Assembly (NCBI GenBank): GCA_036924085.1
Contig: JAVGWX010000005.1
Coordinates: 81,954,666-82,018,665, forward strand
Direction of reading: 5' to 3'
DNA from: Ariolimax columbianus
Taxonomy: Eukaryota; Mollusca; Gastropoda; Stylommatophora; Arionidae
DNA length: 64,000 nucleotides
The notes under the pieces are model-generated. The model did no database searches, was not told where the DNA came from, and saw only the letters and a list, made by a program, of their open reading frames with translations. This document shows, in pieces, positions 22,640 through 33,461 of this stretch (position 1 is its first letter; each line of letters opens with the position of its first letter). The position numbers and the translations under genes were made by a program.

Positions 22640-22930
22640 TGGTACTGGTAGAGTTAATACTAGTTTTAGAAGTAACAGCAGTAGTAGTTTTAGTTCCAAT
22701 AGTAGTAGTAGTAGTAGTAGTAATAGTAGAAGTAGTAGAGGTAGTAATAGTATGTGCAGTAGTAGCAGCAGCAGTAGTGGCAGTTTTTGTTGCAATAGTA
22801 GTAGTAATAATAGTGAATGTAGTAGTAGTAGTAGTAATAATAGTAAATTTAGTTGTAGTAATAATAATAATAGTAGTAGGTGTAGTAGTAGTACCATTAG
22901 TAGTATTAGTTGTAGTAGTAGTAGCTGCCT
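22640..22930. repeat. (TAG)n-type trinucleotide microsatellite, imperfect
   Basis: Mostly GTA/TAG triplets with interruptions. The apparent 134-codon serine-rich and 119-codon valine-rich plus frames, and the leucine-rich minus frame, are simply translations of the triplet repeat. Confidence 0.95.
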
Positions 22931-23065
22931 TTTTCAGTCATGACTGATTATAGGATGATATCACTTGAAGTGTCGCTCTTCAAGTCATAAACCTGGCATA
23001 TTTCTTTGGAGCACACACTTTTGTACGTGCAACATGTCCCCTCTTTCCAGGCAGCTAATTGATCC

Positions 23066-23128
23066 AAGTCGTCAACATCATCAACATCATCAAAATCATG
23101 AACATCATCAAAATCATCAACATTAGCC
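23066..23128. repeat. Short (ATC)n microsatellite
   Basis: Imperfect AACATCATC and AAAATCATC units. Confidence 0.85.
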
Positions 23129-23274
23129 GATATATCTTGGAATCGACGATGTCGCAGGAGTTGCCAGAATAGCGATGGAACCAACACTAGACTGCCCCAG
23201 GGAGAGCAGCTCTGGATTTTTCCTTAGGGTTTACTTACAAAGCCTTTCCATTGAATAGGTGTCCCAAAATGCAG

Positions 23275-23545
23275 TGGGGAAGTAGTAGTAATAGTGGTAA
23301 TAATAGTAGTAGCTGTAGTATAGTAGTATCAGTTGCAATAGTAGTAGTAGTATTAGTTGTATAGTAATATCAGTTACAGTAGTAGTAGTAGTAGTAACAG
23401 TTGTAGTAGCTGCAGTACTATAGTTGTAGCAGTTGTAGTAGTGTAGTAGTCGTATAAGTAATAGTATTAGTATAGTAGAAGCAATAGAAGTAGTAGTAGT
23501 AGTAGTAGTAGTTGTTGTTGTTGTAGTATTAGTAGTACAGAGCGA
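23275..23545. repeat. (GTA)n microsatellite, imperfect
   Basis: GTAGTA runs interrupted by GTTGTA and GTATAGTA variants, ending GTTGTTGTTG. This is the second of three similar triplet tracts within about 2.3 kb. Confidence 0.93.
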
Positions 23546-23774
23546 GCAGGAAAGAAGAGAGCAGATACAAATTCATCATCAAAGGATTATTAGCTGATGA
23601 AATGCAATGACAAGTTTCTTTAATTGTACATATTTCGTCAACAAATTTGATGGCTATTTCATTTTTATTGACAGTTTCGCTTTTTGCTGAAACAAAAAAG
23701 TTCTCAGACGCTTGTAGAATCGGGCGTTGCTAGATGAGTTGAACATAGGTATTCCATGCTAGACACTCCTTACC

Positions 23775-23912
23775 TGAAATTAACGTCTTTATACTTTTTT
23801 TAAAAAACTCTGTAGACTTTTGATACAACCAATTTCTTTTAAGGGGTCAACCGACCTGCGAGCCAATCTTAATAGACTCAAACACGCAAGCAAAGTAGAC
23901 CCGCAGCCTGTT
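23775..23912 (+). repeat. Dispersed repeat, copy 1 (pair with 38103-38232)
   Basis: TTAACGTCTTTATA, later AACCAATTTCTT, then AACCGACCTGCGAG, ATCTTAATAGACTCAAACAC and AAGTAGACCCGCAGCC occur in the same order in diverged form at 38103-38232. The pair defines an old dispersed repeat of at least 130 bp. Its class is unknown. Confidence 0.6.
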
Positions 23913-24068
23913 TGGTGCCATCTATGTTTTTCAAGGATTACAATTAGTCATCAACATCAAATAAAACATTTAGAATTGGAGTTCCCACAAGTCTAAGCTC
24001 GACGACGCTCCTTCAGAGACCTTAATCAATTTGATGAAAGTTGGTTGCAAGAGAAGGAATATCTTTCA

Positions 24069-24485
24069 CTATGTTTGCAAATTCCGATTGTAGCGTTTAA
24101 GCACAAGCATTTTGACATCATCCTCGGGTAGCAGCAGCGAAAACTTGTCGTTGATAAACGAAATGAATTTTAGCATGTGCGTTGAATTATTGTTTATCAG
24201 CACTCCCGATCGCTGCGGTCTTACCGCTACGTTGGCTGCCGTTAGTTCCGACACTGTCTATTGTTTTAATATTTCCGTTTTAGATCTGTCTTGATAATAT
24301 CTCGAATGGACGATTGCGATGTGCTCAATTCTCTCAATGAGTTTGACGATGTCGTTGCTTAATTGTTGCACATCACCAATGCTCTGGTCAGTGCGCACAT
24401 TTCTGTGTCTTCCACTCCTGGTACGGTGGTTGATCGAACCAGTTTGATCAGCTTTGTTCACACCAACAAGCGATAAGCCATTGGA
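24069..24485 (-). other. Unidentified reading frame with one internal stop, possible pseudogene
   Basis: One minus-strand frame runs from about 24485 to 24069 with a single TAG at 24258-24260. It reads ...LSLVGVNKADQTGSIN, RRSGRHRNV-like basic stretch, DQSIGDVQQLSNDIVKLIER, then the stop, then SELTAANVAVRPQ, GVLINNNSTHMLKFISFIND, and KFSLLLPEDDVKMLVLKRYN. The composition is mixed and non-repetitive, unlike the surrounding microsatellites, and it looks more protein-like than random sequence of this base composition. I do not recognise the family and see no ATG. It may be a decayed exon or mobile-element fragment, or chance. Confidence 0.3.
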
Positions 24486-24747
24486 AACTTATAAAAATCA
24501 CCACGAACTTAATTGTTAGTGCTACGTTCTGACTGAACATCATTCTGCAGTAAACGGACCTAGTGAGGACGTCATCAAACAAAACCACACGTGGGCAATC
24601 CTTAAAGAAAAATCAGGAATGTGGGTCGTTTCAAAACGAAAGGGAACAACTACTACTTTGCGAATTTTCGTTAAAATGAATCAATTAATAACTTTTGTTT
24701 GTATGAATTGTGTAATGGTTCCTTTTTATCAAACTTATATATACTAG

Positions 24748-25145
24748 TACTAGTACTAGTAGTAGTAGTAGTAGCAGTAGTAGTAGTAGTGGTAGTAATA
24801 GTAGTAGTAGTAGTAGTAGAAGTAATATCAGTAGTAGGAGCAGCAGTAGTATTAGTATTAGTAGTAGTACAGGCAACAGAAGCAGCAGCAGTATATGATT
24901 AACAAAAGGAACAACAGTTAGCAGTAGTAATAGACAAAGAAGAAGAAGAAGATGAAGAAGAAGAAGAGGAAAAAGAAAACGAAAAAGAGGAGACTCATCA
25001 GCAACAACAAAGACTATAAAAACAAAGACACGCAGAAGGAGGAGAAGAAGAAGAAGAAAAAAAAAGAAGAAAAAGAAGAAGAAAAAGAAGAAGAAAGGTA
25101 GACAAGACACACAAAAATAACAAGAAGAAGAAGAAAAGGAAGACG
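24748..25145. repeat. Compound (TAG)n / (AAG)n microsatellite
   Basis: 24748-24895 is TAG-rich with interruptions. About 24938-25145 is AAG/GAA-rich with an AAAAAGAAG pattern. The low-complexity leucine/phenylalanine-rich minus frames here are not genes. Confidence 0.93.
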
Positions 25146-25527
25146 GTGAAGAAGAACAACAACAGAAACATCAGTAACAACACAGCAACAATATGAAGAA
25201 GAATACCTGAGCTGTCCAAGACGTCAAATCAAGAACCCAGAAGCACTTAAGAAGCACTTCTTGTCGCACTAATCAACTGAGAGATTTGCGAATACCTCCA
25301 GCTGGATCTTCAATCGTTGGACAATTTTCTACAGAAATAATAATAGGCCGGAACTCTGTTGCGACAGCTTAAACAGCTTCTCTCCCTTGGGGTTTTATCT
25401 GTGGATTGAAACAGTGGCGGAAACCACTGCTGTATGGGTCCAGGGAACCTGTGGGAACTCCAGCTCTAAATGCGTCATCTGATGTTGATGACTAATATGA
25501 ATCATATAATTTATTCATAAATAAAAC
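25146..25527. other. No recognised feature
   Basis: Nothing recognised between the microsatellite and the SINE. Confidence 0.5.
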
Positions 25528-25540
25528 TGTATCAGGTATT

Positions 25541-25793
25541 TTTTTCTTTACGGAGCGTTCGCATTTATTTCTCTTTTCCCCAAAGCGGTGTGCATTGCAC
25601 TATGTTTGTATTTTGCGCCTGTTGGTTTAGTGCATCCAACTTCGGCATTCATTTTATATAATGGTCTGCTTCCTCCTGCATTTTCTAAGGGTTTGTTTCC
25701 CCGGGGTAACGGCTGGTGCTGTGATTGGGGAGCGAACCCAGCACCTTCGGATTGTGAGTCGTGTCACTTAATCACTAGCCCATACCACCCCCT
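25541..25793 (-). mobile_element. tRNA-derived SINE, copy 2, with 13-bp target-site duplication
   Basis: The perfect 13-mer TGTATCAGGTATT flanks it at 25528-25540 and 25794-25806. The minus strand has a box B of canonical form (GGGTTCGCTCCCC near 25738-25726) and the same body as copy 1, including the shared motif (plus strand GTGCATCCAACTTCGGCA near 25630). The A-rich 3' end is longer (to about 25541, AAAGAAAAAAATA). Differences from copy 1 are spread along the element, so the two are independent insertions. Confidence 0.93.
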
Positions 25794-25806
25794 TGTATCA
25801 GGTATT

Positions 25807-26126
25807 GGCAACACATTCAGGAAGATGAACACGAGCTTAAATAGTCATCTTTTTTCCTATGAACTATTTGCTCCCCGCGAAAGAAGAGGTCGAATTTCCT
25901 GAAGTAACTAGATTCCTTTTTGTTATGTTCTATAAAGAATCGACGTTATAACATTTCGGACCCACGTGCCCTCAGTCCAGCTCAGTAGATTGTAAAAAGC
26001 ATAAAGATTGACGGTCCAAGAAGCTCGCTATTTCCCAACACTCATGGTCTGTACTCACAGATGTCCCTCTATGGCTGGCCCGTCCATGATTTCAAAACTT
26101 TACAACCTGTGCATCGCTAGTTCAGT
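25807..26126. other. No recognised feature
   Basis: Nothing recognised. Confidence 0.5.
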
Positions 26127-26527
26127 ATTTTCACCGAAGAGACGATAGTTGATTTTCACAGAAGAGACTATAGTTGATTTTCACAGAAGAGACGATAGTT
26201 GATTTTCACAGAAGAGACGATAGTTGATTTTCACAGAAGAGACGATAGTTGATTTTCACAGAAGAGACGATAGTTGATTTTCACAGAAGAGACGATAGTT
26301 GATTTTCACAGAAGAAACGATAGTTGATTTTCACAGAAGAGACGATAGTTGATTTTCACAGAAGAGACGATAGTTGATTTTCATAGAAGAGACGATAGTT
26401 GATTTTTACAGAAGAGACGATAGTTGATTTTCACAGAAGAGACGATAGTTGATTTTCACAGAAGAAACGATAGTTGATTTTCACAGAAGAGACGATAGTT
26501 GATTTTCACAGAAGAGACGATAGTTGA
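26127..26527. repeat. 25-bp tandem repeat array
   Basis: The unit GATTTTCACAGAAGAGACGA plus TAGTT is repeated about 16 times, very uniform, with single-base variants such as AGAAAC, TTCATAG and TTTTACAG. The homogeneity points to recent expansion. Confidence 0.97.
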
Positions 26528-27231
26528 TCAACTTAAAAATATCCCGTTCATTCATTGCCATTTTCCCCACTACAGCTGGCCATTAACTGAGCTCATGAAT
26601 TCAGTTATTTCATTTCCATTAAATATACACCCACAAAATCCCGATGGTTCAAATGTTCTATGATCTGCCTTTGTCCATTTTAAAACAAATGTCTAATAAT
26701 CCTTATGATTGTTATTTCATCTGTGTTGATCTGTTCCTAACATTCCACGTTTCAAATAAAGCCAAACTTGTGTTTTATTTTAAATAATTCTAGCATAAAA
26801 TGGTACCTGTGACAGGCTGGCTGCGTAGTACAAGGTCATATCGTGCAATTCAATGTAAGCCATGTATCGTCAAATGGTTGAGTCTTTTTCATCATAACAA
26901 AACATTACATGTATAAAATACCCCGATTTTTCTGACGAACCTATCCTAAAAAAAACATGGTTCTTTGATCTATGAATCTGAATTGCTTGGGAAGCATGTC
27001 TTTCGGGGATTTTCCAATAGTGGGAGGCAGGATTTATGTGGGGAATATAGACTGCATTAACCTTCAGAATGGGAATGGGGATCCAGACAGTGACTTCGGG
27101 TTTGAGGTGGCTATGTATGACCTATTTAATAAGTGCTGTAATTGTCTCGGACTGTCAATTCTTGTTTCAAAAGAAGGGGTTTGCGATGACATGAGCGGAT
27201 ATCAGAATTAGAGACCTCTCAAGGAACTATA
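26528..27231. other. No recognised feature
   Basis: A 79-codon plus frame (26972-27211) is present without recognisable similarity or context. Confidence 0.45.
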
Positions 27232-27265
27232 CACACACACAAATACACACACAGACCCACACACG

Positions 27266-27297
<32 letters not shown>

Positions 27298-27306
27298 CAC
27301 ACACAC
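27232..27306. repeat. (CA)n / (TA)n microsatellite
   Basis: Imperfect ACACAC run followed by ATATATATATAT and ACACACAC. Confidence 0.9.
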
Positions 27307-28689
27307 CTATTTATGTCTTATTGTATAGTTTGCATGTTAATGTATGAAAGTATACAGACTGATATCTATATCTGCAATAACGTCAGGTGCTCTTGTAATG
27401 TCGATCAATGAGAATATCCGCCCCTGTGGTTTTCTCCCGTGTGTGGTCAAGCCAAATCTAATGGTGTAGCAAATAACAATAGAGCAGATACATTGTGTAT
27501 TTATACGTCGCAAGGGGTTAGATAGTTTGGATTCGAGGATTATACACAGAAAAACGAGTATTCGCTGTTGTATTCTAAGTTATGATCGACCTGTTCTTCT
27601 ACAAGGGTGCCCGTATGCAGGTTCCAACAAGTGTGCCAGTTGGTGGTAGCTGGCAGGTGAATTCCTCTGCTTAATGTTCTGGGCTCGAGCAGCACTGTGC
27701 TCTGTGGTGCTGTCTGGGTCCCAGCTCAGGTTCCAGTCGGTTCTGCCTCGGGCACAGGTTGTCCAGTGGACGGCTTTCATGTTCTTTTCAGGATCGCGAG
27801 TGTTGTGCATCTCGAGCGAATCATGCCACCTATTGGGGGTGGAAAGACGGGGATGGGGGGTGGGGGGGGGGGTCCTGGAAGTGTTCCAGAAGAACACTTT
27901 TTGGATACCACAGAGGGGTAGATGTGCTCTATCACTTATTTTCCCTTCTGACTACATGACCAGCCCAGCGGTGCTTTGCGTTGTTGGCATGCTGTAGGGC
28001 ATCCTTGAGGTGTGACATTGTCCGGGTGCCGCTATTGTGTTGGCCCATATGGGGCTGTTGTTTAAGTGATAGTCCCACGAGTCGACACTCAAGCGAGTTA
28101 CGTCCTGTCCTTCGCTGGCTACTCGTTTATTTTTGGTTCTCACATAGAGTGTGTTATTTTTAAAGCGTGTATGCCTCCTAGAAGACGGCTCGAAGCTATT
28201 CGACACTCAGAAGGTGTTGTTTCTAGTGCTTCCACTCATTCTAGGAGACTGCTCGCAGCTATACAACATTCAAAGCGTTTGAGTAACAGTAGTAGAGCGC
28301 ATGCTTCTACTGATAAAGATAGCGGGTTAGATCTCGGTTATCGACTTTCCAGTTAATGTAGCTTCTAATGGGTACCTGGCTTCTATTGGGGTGAAAAGAT
28401 ATCGATGATGTGAACTGAAAATGCCACCTCTCAGAAAGTCGAGACTTAGTTTAATAAGTTATTTGACACATCCCTTAGTTTAATAAGATCTTTGACACAT
28501 CATCTCTGACAGCAACCTCTTATATATAACTCAATTCCCCTCAACATGCCTTTGGCATATGTGATTGGCGACTGTTATGAAATACTTTGAATAGTCGTTT
28601 ACTATTGAGGTGTTGTGCCACTATGTTGGGAGCGAGGATTTATCAGGGTCAGGTCAAACATACTGATCAGGAAGTTCAGGGTAGGGGTA
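27307..28689. other. No recognised gene; contains a G-rich tract
   Basis: Overlapping frames occur at 27580-27997 on both strands, but I recognise none. A run of G with single A/T interruptions (about 27851-27872) could form a G-quadruplex on the plus strand. The rest is unremarkable. Confidence 0.45.
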
Positions 28690-29025
28690 AAAAGTGATCA
28701 GAGAGGTGAGACGCACTGATCAGGTCTGGGAGTGAAGACCGTCAAGGTGAAACATAAAGAGTGATCAGAGAGGTGAGACGCACTGATCAGGTCTGGGAGT
28801 GAAGACCGTCAAGGTGAAACATAAAGAGTGATCAGAGAGGTGAGACGCACTGATCAAGTCTGGGAGTGAAGACCGTCAAGGTGAAACATAAAGAGTGATC
28901 AGAGAGGTGAGACGCACTGATCAAGTCTGGTAGTGAAGACCCTCAAGGTGAAATATAAAGAGTGATCAGAGAGTTGAGACGCACTGATCAAGTCTGGGAG
29001 TGAAGACCGTCAAGGTGAAACATGC
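28690..29025. repeat. 67-bp tandem repeat array
   Basis: About five units of the form GATCAGAGAGGTGAGACGCA ... CTGATCAGGTCTGGGAGTGA ... CCGTCAAGGTGAAACATAAA. Each unit contains two GATCA sites. Sequence variants (CAGGTCTGGG versus CAAGTCTGGT) cluster toward the right end. Confidence 0.95.
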
Positions 29026-29144
29026 TAATCAAGGCCAAACCTCAAATTCTCGTTTGTTCCCGGTGAACAAGGATGTGTCACCATAGTCTGGCAGTATGGA
29101 GAGGATAGACAATGTGATATCCGTAGTAGTGTGTTGATTAGGAT

Positions 29145-31445
29145 AAAAACATTGGCCCACTCACACGCAAGCATAAGGACTGGTTTGATGAGAACGATCT
29201 AGAAATACAGGGCCTTCTCGATGCAAAACATGAAGCGCACAGGGAATACCAGATGGACACTCCATCTCCGGCAGCAAACGCTGCCTTCAATACTGCTGGC
29301 AAAGCTGTCTAGACCAGGCTTAGAGAGATGCAAGACTCCTGGCTCAGACAAAGAGCTGACGAAATTGAGATGTTCGCCGAGCGTCATGACACCAAACGGT
29401 TTTACGAGGCACTGAAAGCTCTCTACGGCCCGCAGCCCTCTAATAATACTCCAGTTCGCAGTGCGGATGGGGTACTGCTAACAGATAAGGTTCAGATTCT
29501 AGACAGATGGGCAGACCACTTCTGCAAAATACTAAACCACCCATCGTCCATAAATGAAGAGGCCATCCGGTAATGAAGTCATTACTGAGGAGGAAGTCGA
29601 CAGGGCAATCAGTTCACTATCTATAGGGAAAGCTCCAGGAGCTGATGCAATACCAGCAGAGGTATATAAGACAGCTGGCCCATCCTTCACCAGAAGGATC
29701 ACTGAACTCTTCTGTCACATGTGGGCTGAAGGAAAAATTCCGCAGGAGCTAAAGGACGCCTCAATCGTTCACCTATACAAAAGAAAAGGCAACCGTCAGG
29801 AATGCGACAATCATCATTGAATATCGCTACTCTCCGTAGTAGGCAAGATCCTAGAGCGCTTACTGCTAAACAGGCTCAACAAACACCTTGAACAAAGTCA
29901 CCACCTCCCAGAAAGCCAATGTGGATTCAGAGCCGGAAGAGCGACAGTGGACATGATTTTTGCCGCTCGCCAAGTACAAGAGAAGTGTCGAGAACAAAAT
30001 CAGGCCTTGTACACCACATTTATTGATTTGACAAAGGCATTTGATTCAGTAAACAGAGGAGGGCTGTGGATGATAATGTCTAAGTTTGGCTGCCCCAACA
30101 AGTTCATAACAATGATGAAACAGCTACACGAAGGCATGTGTGCTCGTGTACTGGTCAGCGGTGCAATCTCTAAAACGTTTCTAGTATCAAACGGAGTAAA
30201 ACAAGGATGTGTACTCGCCCCGACTTTGTTCAGCATGATGTTCGCGGCCACGATGACAGACGCCTTCAGATCATTGGAGCTTGGAATACCCATAAAGTAC
30301 CGCACAGATGGCAAGTTACTCAATTCCAGAAGAATGAAGGCCAAAACCAAAGTGGCTGTCGACATAATCAGGGAACTTGTATTTGCTGACGACTGCGCTC
30401 TAATGAGCAACTCAGAACTGAACATGCAGGTTGGAATGGACCAGTTCTCTGCCGCATGCGACAATTTTGGTCTAACCATAAATGCCAAAAAAACAGAGGT
30501 CATGTACCAACCAGCACCAGGCATGCCGTACACAAAACCAGAGATTAAGTCAGCGGGCAGACGTTGAGTGCCGTAGACAAATTCACATATCTAGGCAGCA
30601 CGCTGTCGAGATCTGTCAGCCTAGACGATGAAGTGGCAAGCAGAATAGCAAAGGCTAGCACAGCCTTTGGTAGAATGCGCTCGATGGTCTGGGCACGTCG
30701 TGGCATCAACGTTAAGACCAAACTCAAAGTCTACCGTGCAACCATCATTCCAACCCTACTATACGCTTGCGAAAGCTGGACTGTATACTCTGGACATGCA
30801 AGGAGGTTAAAACACTTCCACACAGGTTGCCTGAGGCGAATATTCCACATCCGATGGCAAGATCGAGTCACTGACATCGAAGTTCTCTCTAGGGCTAACA
30901 TGCCCAGCATCCATGCACTGCTAGAAAAAGCACGACTAGGATGGGCCGGACACCTCGTCCGTATGTCAGATGAGCGGCTCCTAAAGGAGCTTCTCTACGG
31001 CGAGCTGAGAGAGGGATGGCGTGAGAGAGGGCGCCCAAAGAAACGTTTTAAAGACGGTCTGAAGGACTCACTAAAAAGTTGCCAGATAGACATCGACATC
31101 TGGGAATGTCTTTCGCAAAACATATCTGACTGGAGAAGCGCAGTCAAATCGGGTGTAGCTGCCGGTGAAGATGACCGTGTTGTGAAAGCCCAGAACAGAC
31201 GCGAGACGCGGAAATCCCGAGCAGCGGGAACACCATCCCCTACTACAAACCTTGTGTGCCCGATATGTAGCAGATGTTTTCGTGCTCGCATTGGCCTGTT
31301 CAGCCACATGCACACCCACACCCAACAGGGAAATCTGTGACAAGGATGATGTCGACCCTTCTCCAGCCTCAGGATGACCGCTGATTTTTTCGAAAAAATA
31401 CAGGTTGACGTCTGGCAGCGTACGAAGAAGAAGAAGAAAAAGAAG
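29145..31445 (+). pseudogene. Family Z non-LTR retrotransposon, RT domain through 3' end, 5'-truncated
   Basis: The sequence opens with TRKHKDWFDENDLEIQGLLD and DSWLRQRADEIEMFAERHD, the region just before RT, so the endonuclease is missing. The RT follows: GKAPGADAIPAEVY, ASIVHLYKRKGNRQECDNH, FRAGRATVDMIFAARQVQEK, IDLTKAFDSVNRGGLW, NGVKQGCVLAPTLFS, VFADDCALM (catalytic DD present), FTYLGSTLSRSV and YRATIIPTLLYACESWT. It ends with CPICSRCFRARIGLFSHMHTH (31258-31320), a C2H2-type finger. Breaks: stop and frame change near 29571, TGA at 29818-29820 in the NHRGISLLS equivalent, and a frameshift near 30556. After the ORF, a 3' UTR with CCTCAGGATGACCGCTGATT leads to a GAA-repeat tail. Mollusc annotations often label such ORFs craniofacial development protein 2-like; the exact LINE clade is uncertain. 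Confidence 0.88.
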
Positions 31446-31669
31446 ACACTTCTCAAGTATTCTTCTGAATGTAAGAAGAGCTACTGTAACCTGATACTGA
31501 AGGAACGTCTCCAAAAGTTAATTCAACACGAATAGCTTCTAACAACAACTACTATGGTAGTCATTTCTTATGAGATCCTGTCAGTGTGGCAGTGGTCCTG
31601 CTATCGTCTATGTCCTTCTCCTTATTCAATGTCCCAATATATATTTCATATGTTCACCATATCAATGTC

Positions 31670-32440
31670 CTCATCATCATCATCATGTAGCATGTCCTTT
31701 GTTGAACGTCGCTCCCATCACAGTCTGTCTGAAAGAAACTCGTTCTCTTGCCAAAACTCCAGCCTCCGCCACAGTCATACCGAGGCATTCCTGGATATCT
31801 TGGTGCCATCGTCTTCTTGGTCTACCCCTTCCTCTTTTTCCTGGCACCATACCTTCCGTCCCCGTTCTCTCAAGACCGTTGTGTCTCTTGATGTGACCAA
31901 AGTATTTGCATTTTCTAGCCAAAAATGGAATTGATAAACCAGTTTTCCTCTATGCTCAACTCTTGCCGAATGTCTACATTTGTTTTTTTCTCTGTACAGG
32001 ATATTTTGACGATTATTCTGTAACATTTCGACTTGAAGGATTCGATTCTTTGTCTAGAAGTTTTGGTAATCGTCCATGATTCATGACCATAAGCTGCCAC
32101 AGGAAAAACACAGGCTCTCAAGACTTTTACTTTCATCCTTTTATTGATGCTATGCCATTATTTCTTCAGGCTGTACAGTCTCTGCATTTCCATAGCTAGT
32201 CTTCTTCTGATTTCTTTCGAGCTGTCGCCATTTTTGTCAATTCTGGAGCCCAGATATTCAAAATGTTTGACCTGATCTATTTCCTAACCACCCATTGTAA
32301 ATTTATGCTGACATTGTGTTTTGTCGGTGGTCATTATCTGCTTTATTTATGTTTATGAACAAGTTGTGATCTTTACTATGTCCATTAACGGCTGAAAGTA
32401 GCTGCTCTAGCCCTTCTGCACTTCTTGATATCAATGTCCT
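31670..32440 (-). pseudogene. Family T (RTE-like) LINE fragment, RT thumb to 3' end
   Basis: The minus strand reads a piece like RSAEGLEQLLSAVNGHSKDH, a GLQIS/KYL-type region now decayed, then MKVKVLRACVFPVAAYGHES with WTITKTSRQRIESFKSKC, TEKKTNVDIRQELSIEENW, GHIKRHN, GMVPGKRGRGRPRRRW and FRQTVMGATFNKGHAT. This is the well-conserved segment after the RT palm in RTE-like endonuclease-reverse transcriptases. Frameshifts fall between the blocks. The 3' end is an (ATG)n microsatellite (31670-31687 in plus sense ATC), the simple-repeat tail expected of RTE-type elements. The catalytic RT core is absent. Confidence 0.8.
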
Positions 32441-32524
32441 ATGTCCTCCATATCCATATTTGTCCTACAAATGAATAACCTGTATCTCCGTTCTGGATAT
32501 TATCGAAGGTAGTACTGTCATTGT

Positions 32525-32760
32525 CATAACATTCAGAATGACCAAATAGATATAAACTCGGAAGTACTGCTTTCTAATTGTAATTATTGTGTAACTAATA
32601 TGCAAGTAGTAATACTCATTTGTTATATAATGTTTATGGCTTCATTCAGTTTATTCTTTATATTACAATGTCAAATAGTACTGCAACTGAAACCCTACAC
32701 TGATTCTACAGAAACATATGACTGTAACAATTATTCTGCACTGATTCTACATGAACATAT
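32525..32760 (+). repeat. Local direct duplication, left copy
   Basis: This segment recurs at 33223-33458 with few changes, both running from ATTCA-AATGACCA-ATAGATA to CACTGATTCTAC. The offset is 698 bases. Confidence 0.93.
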
Positions 32761-32875
32761 GTCTGTAACAGTCATTCTAGACTGATTGTATAGAAACATA
32801 TGACTAACAGTCATTCTACAATGATTATATAGGAACATATGACTGTAACAGTCATTCTACACTGATTCTAAAGGA
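32697..32875. repeat. ~41-bp degenerate tandem repeat
   Basis: Units of ACTGATTCTACAGAAACATA, TGACTGTAACAGTCATTCT repeat about 4.5 times. The array begins inside the left copy of the local duplication. Confidence 0.85.
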
Positions 32876-32880
32876 ATCCC

Positions 32881-33222
32881 CCCCTCCCCACCCATTTTCA
32901 GCGCCTATAAAGTGCATAGTTTTTCTATAGAACAAAACAATTATGTGGGTCACTTGTACCACCTGCTGGAAATCTTCATCGGATCTGAAAGTATGTCCTC
33001 CTATTGCCTTTTTAGTCGTCCACAGACGTGGAAATCACTTGAGGATAGATCTGGTGAGTACAATGGATGCAGTACACACTGAAAGTGGAGGTCCTAGATT
33101 GTTAAAGTCGTTGCACGGGCAGTATAGGGTCGAGCCTTGTCATGTTCCAAAGGACACCTTTACTCAGACGCCCACGTTGTTTGGATTTGGTTGCGGGTCG
33201 AAGATGATACTTGAAAATCTGT
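32881..33222. other. Spacer between the duplicated segments
   Basis: Holds a 98-codon plus frame (32943-33239) reading TTCWKSSSDLKVCPPIAFLV with DTFTQTPTLFGFGCGSKMI. On weak grounds this could be the reverse of a mobile-element region; I do not assign it. Confidence 0.35.
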
Positions 33223-33458
33223 CACAACATTCACAATGACCAGATAGATATAAACTCGGAAGTACTGCTTTCTAATTGTAATTATTGTATAAGTAATATG
33301 CAAGTAGTAATACTCATTTGTTATATAATGTTTATGGCTTCATTCAGTTTATTCTTTATATTACAATGTAAAATAGTACTGCAACTGAAACCCTACACTG
33401 ATTCTACAGAAATATATGACTGTAACAAATATTCTACACTGATTCTACGGGAACATCT
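33223..33458 (+). repeat. Local direct duplication, right copy
   Basis: Second copy of 32525-32760, ending where the 30-bp minisatellite starts. Confidence 0.93.
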
Positions 33459-33461
33459 GGG

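Noticed and set aside
22539..22943. A serine-rich 134-codon protein
   Set aside because: It is a translation of an imperfect TAG microsatellite.
24685..25110. A leucine/phenylalanine-rich membrane-like frame
   Set aside because: It is a low-complexity product of AAG and TAG repeats on the opposite strand.
27580..27997. Overlapping frames on both strands near a G-run
   Set aside because: No recognisable motif, several frames equally open, GC-skewed composition.
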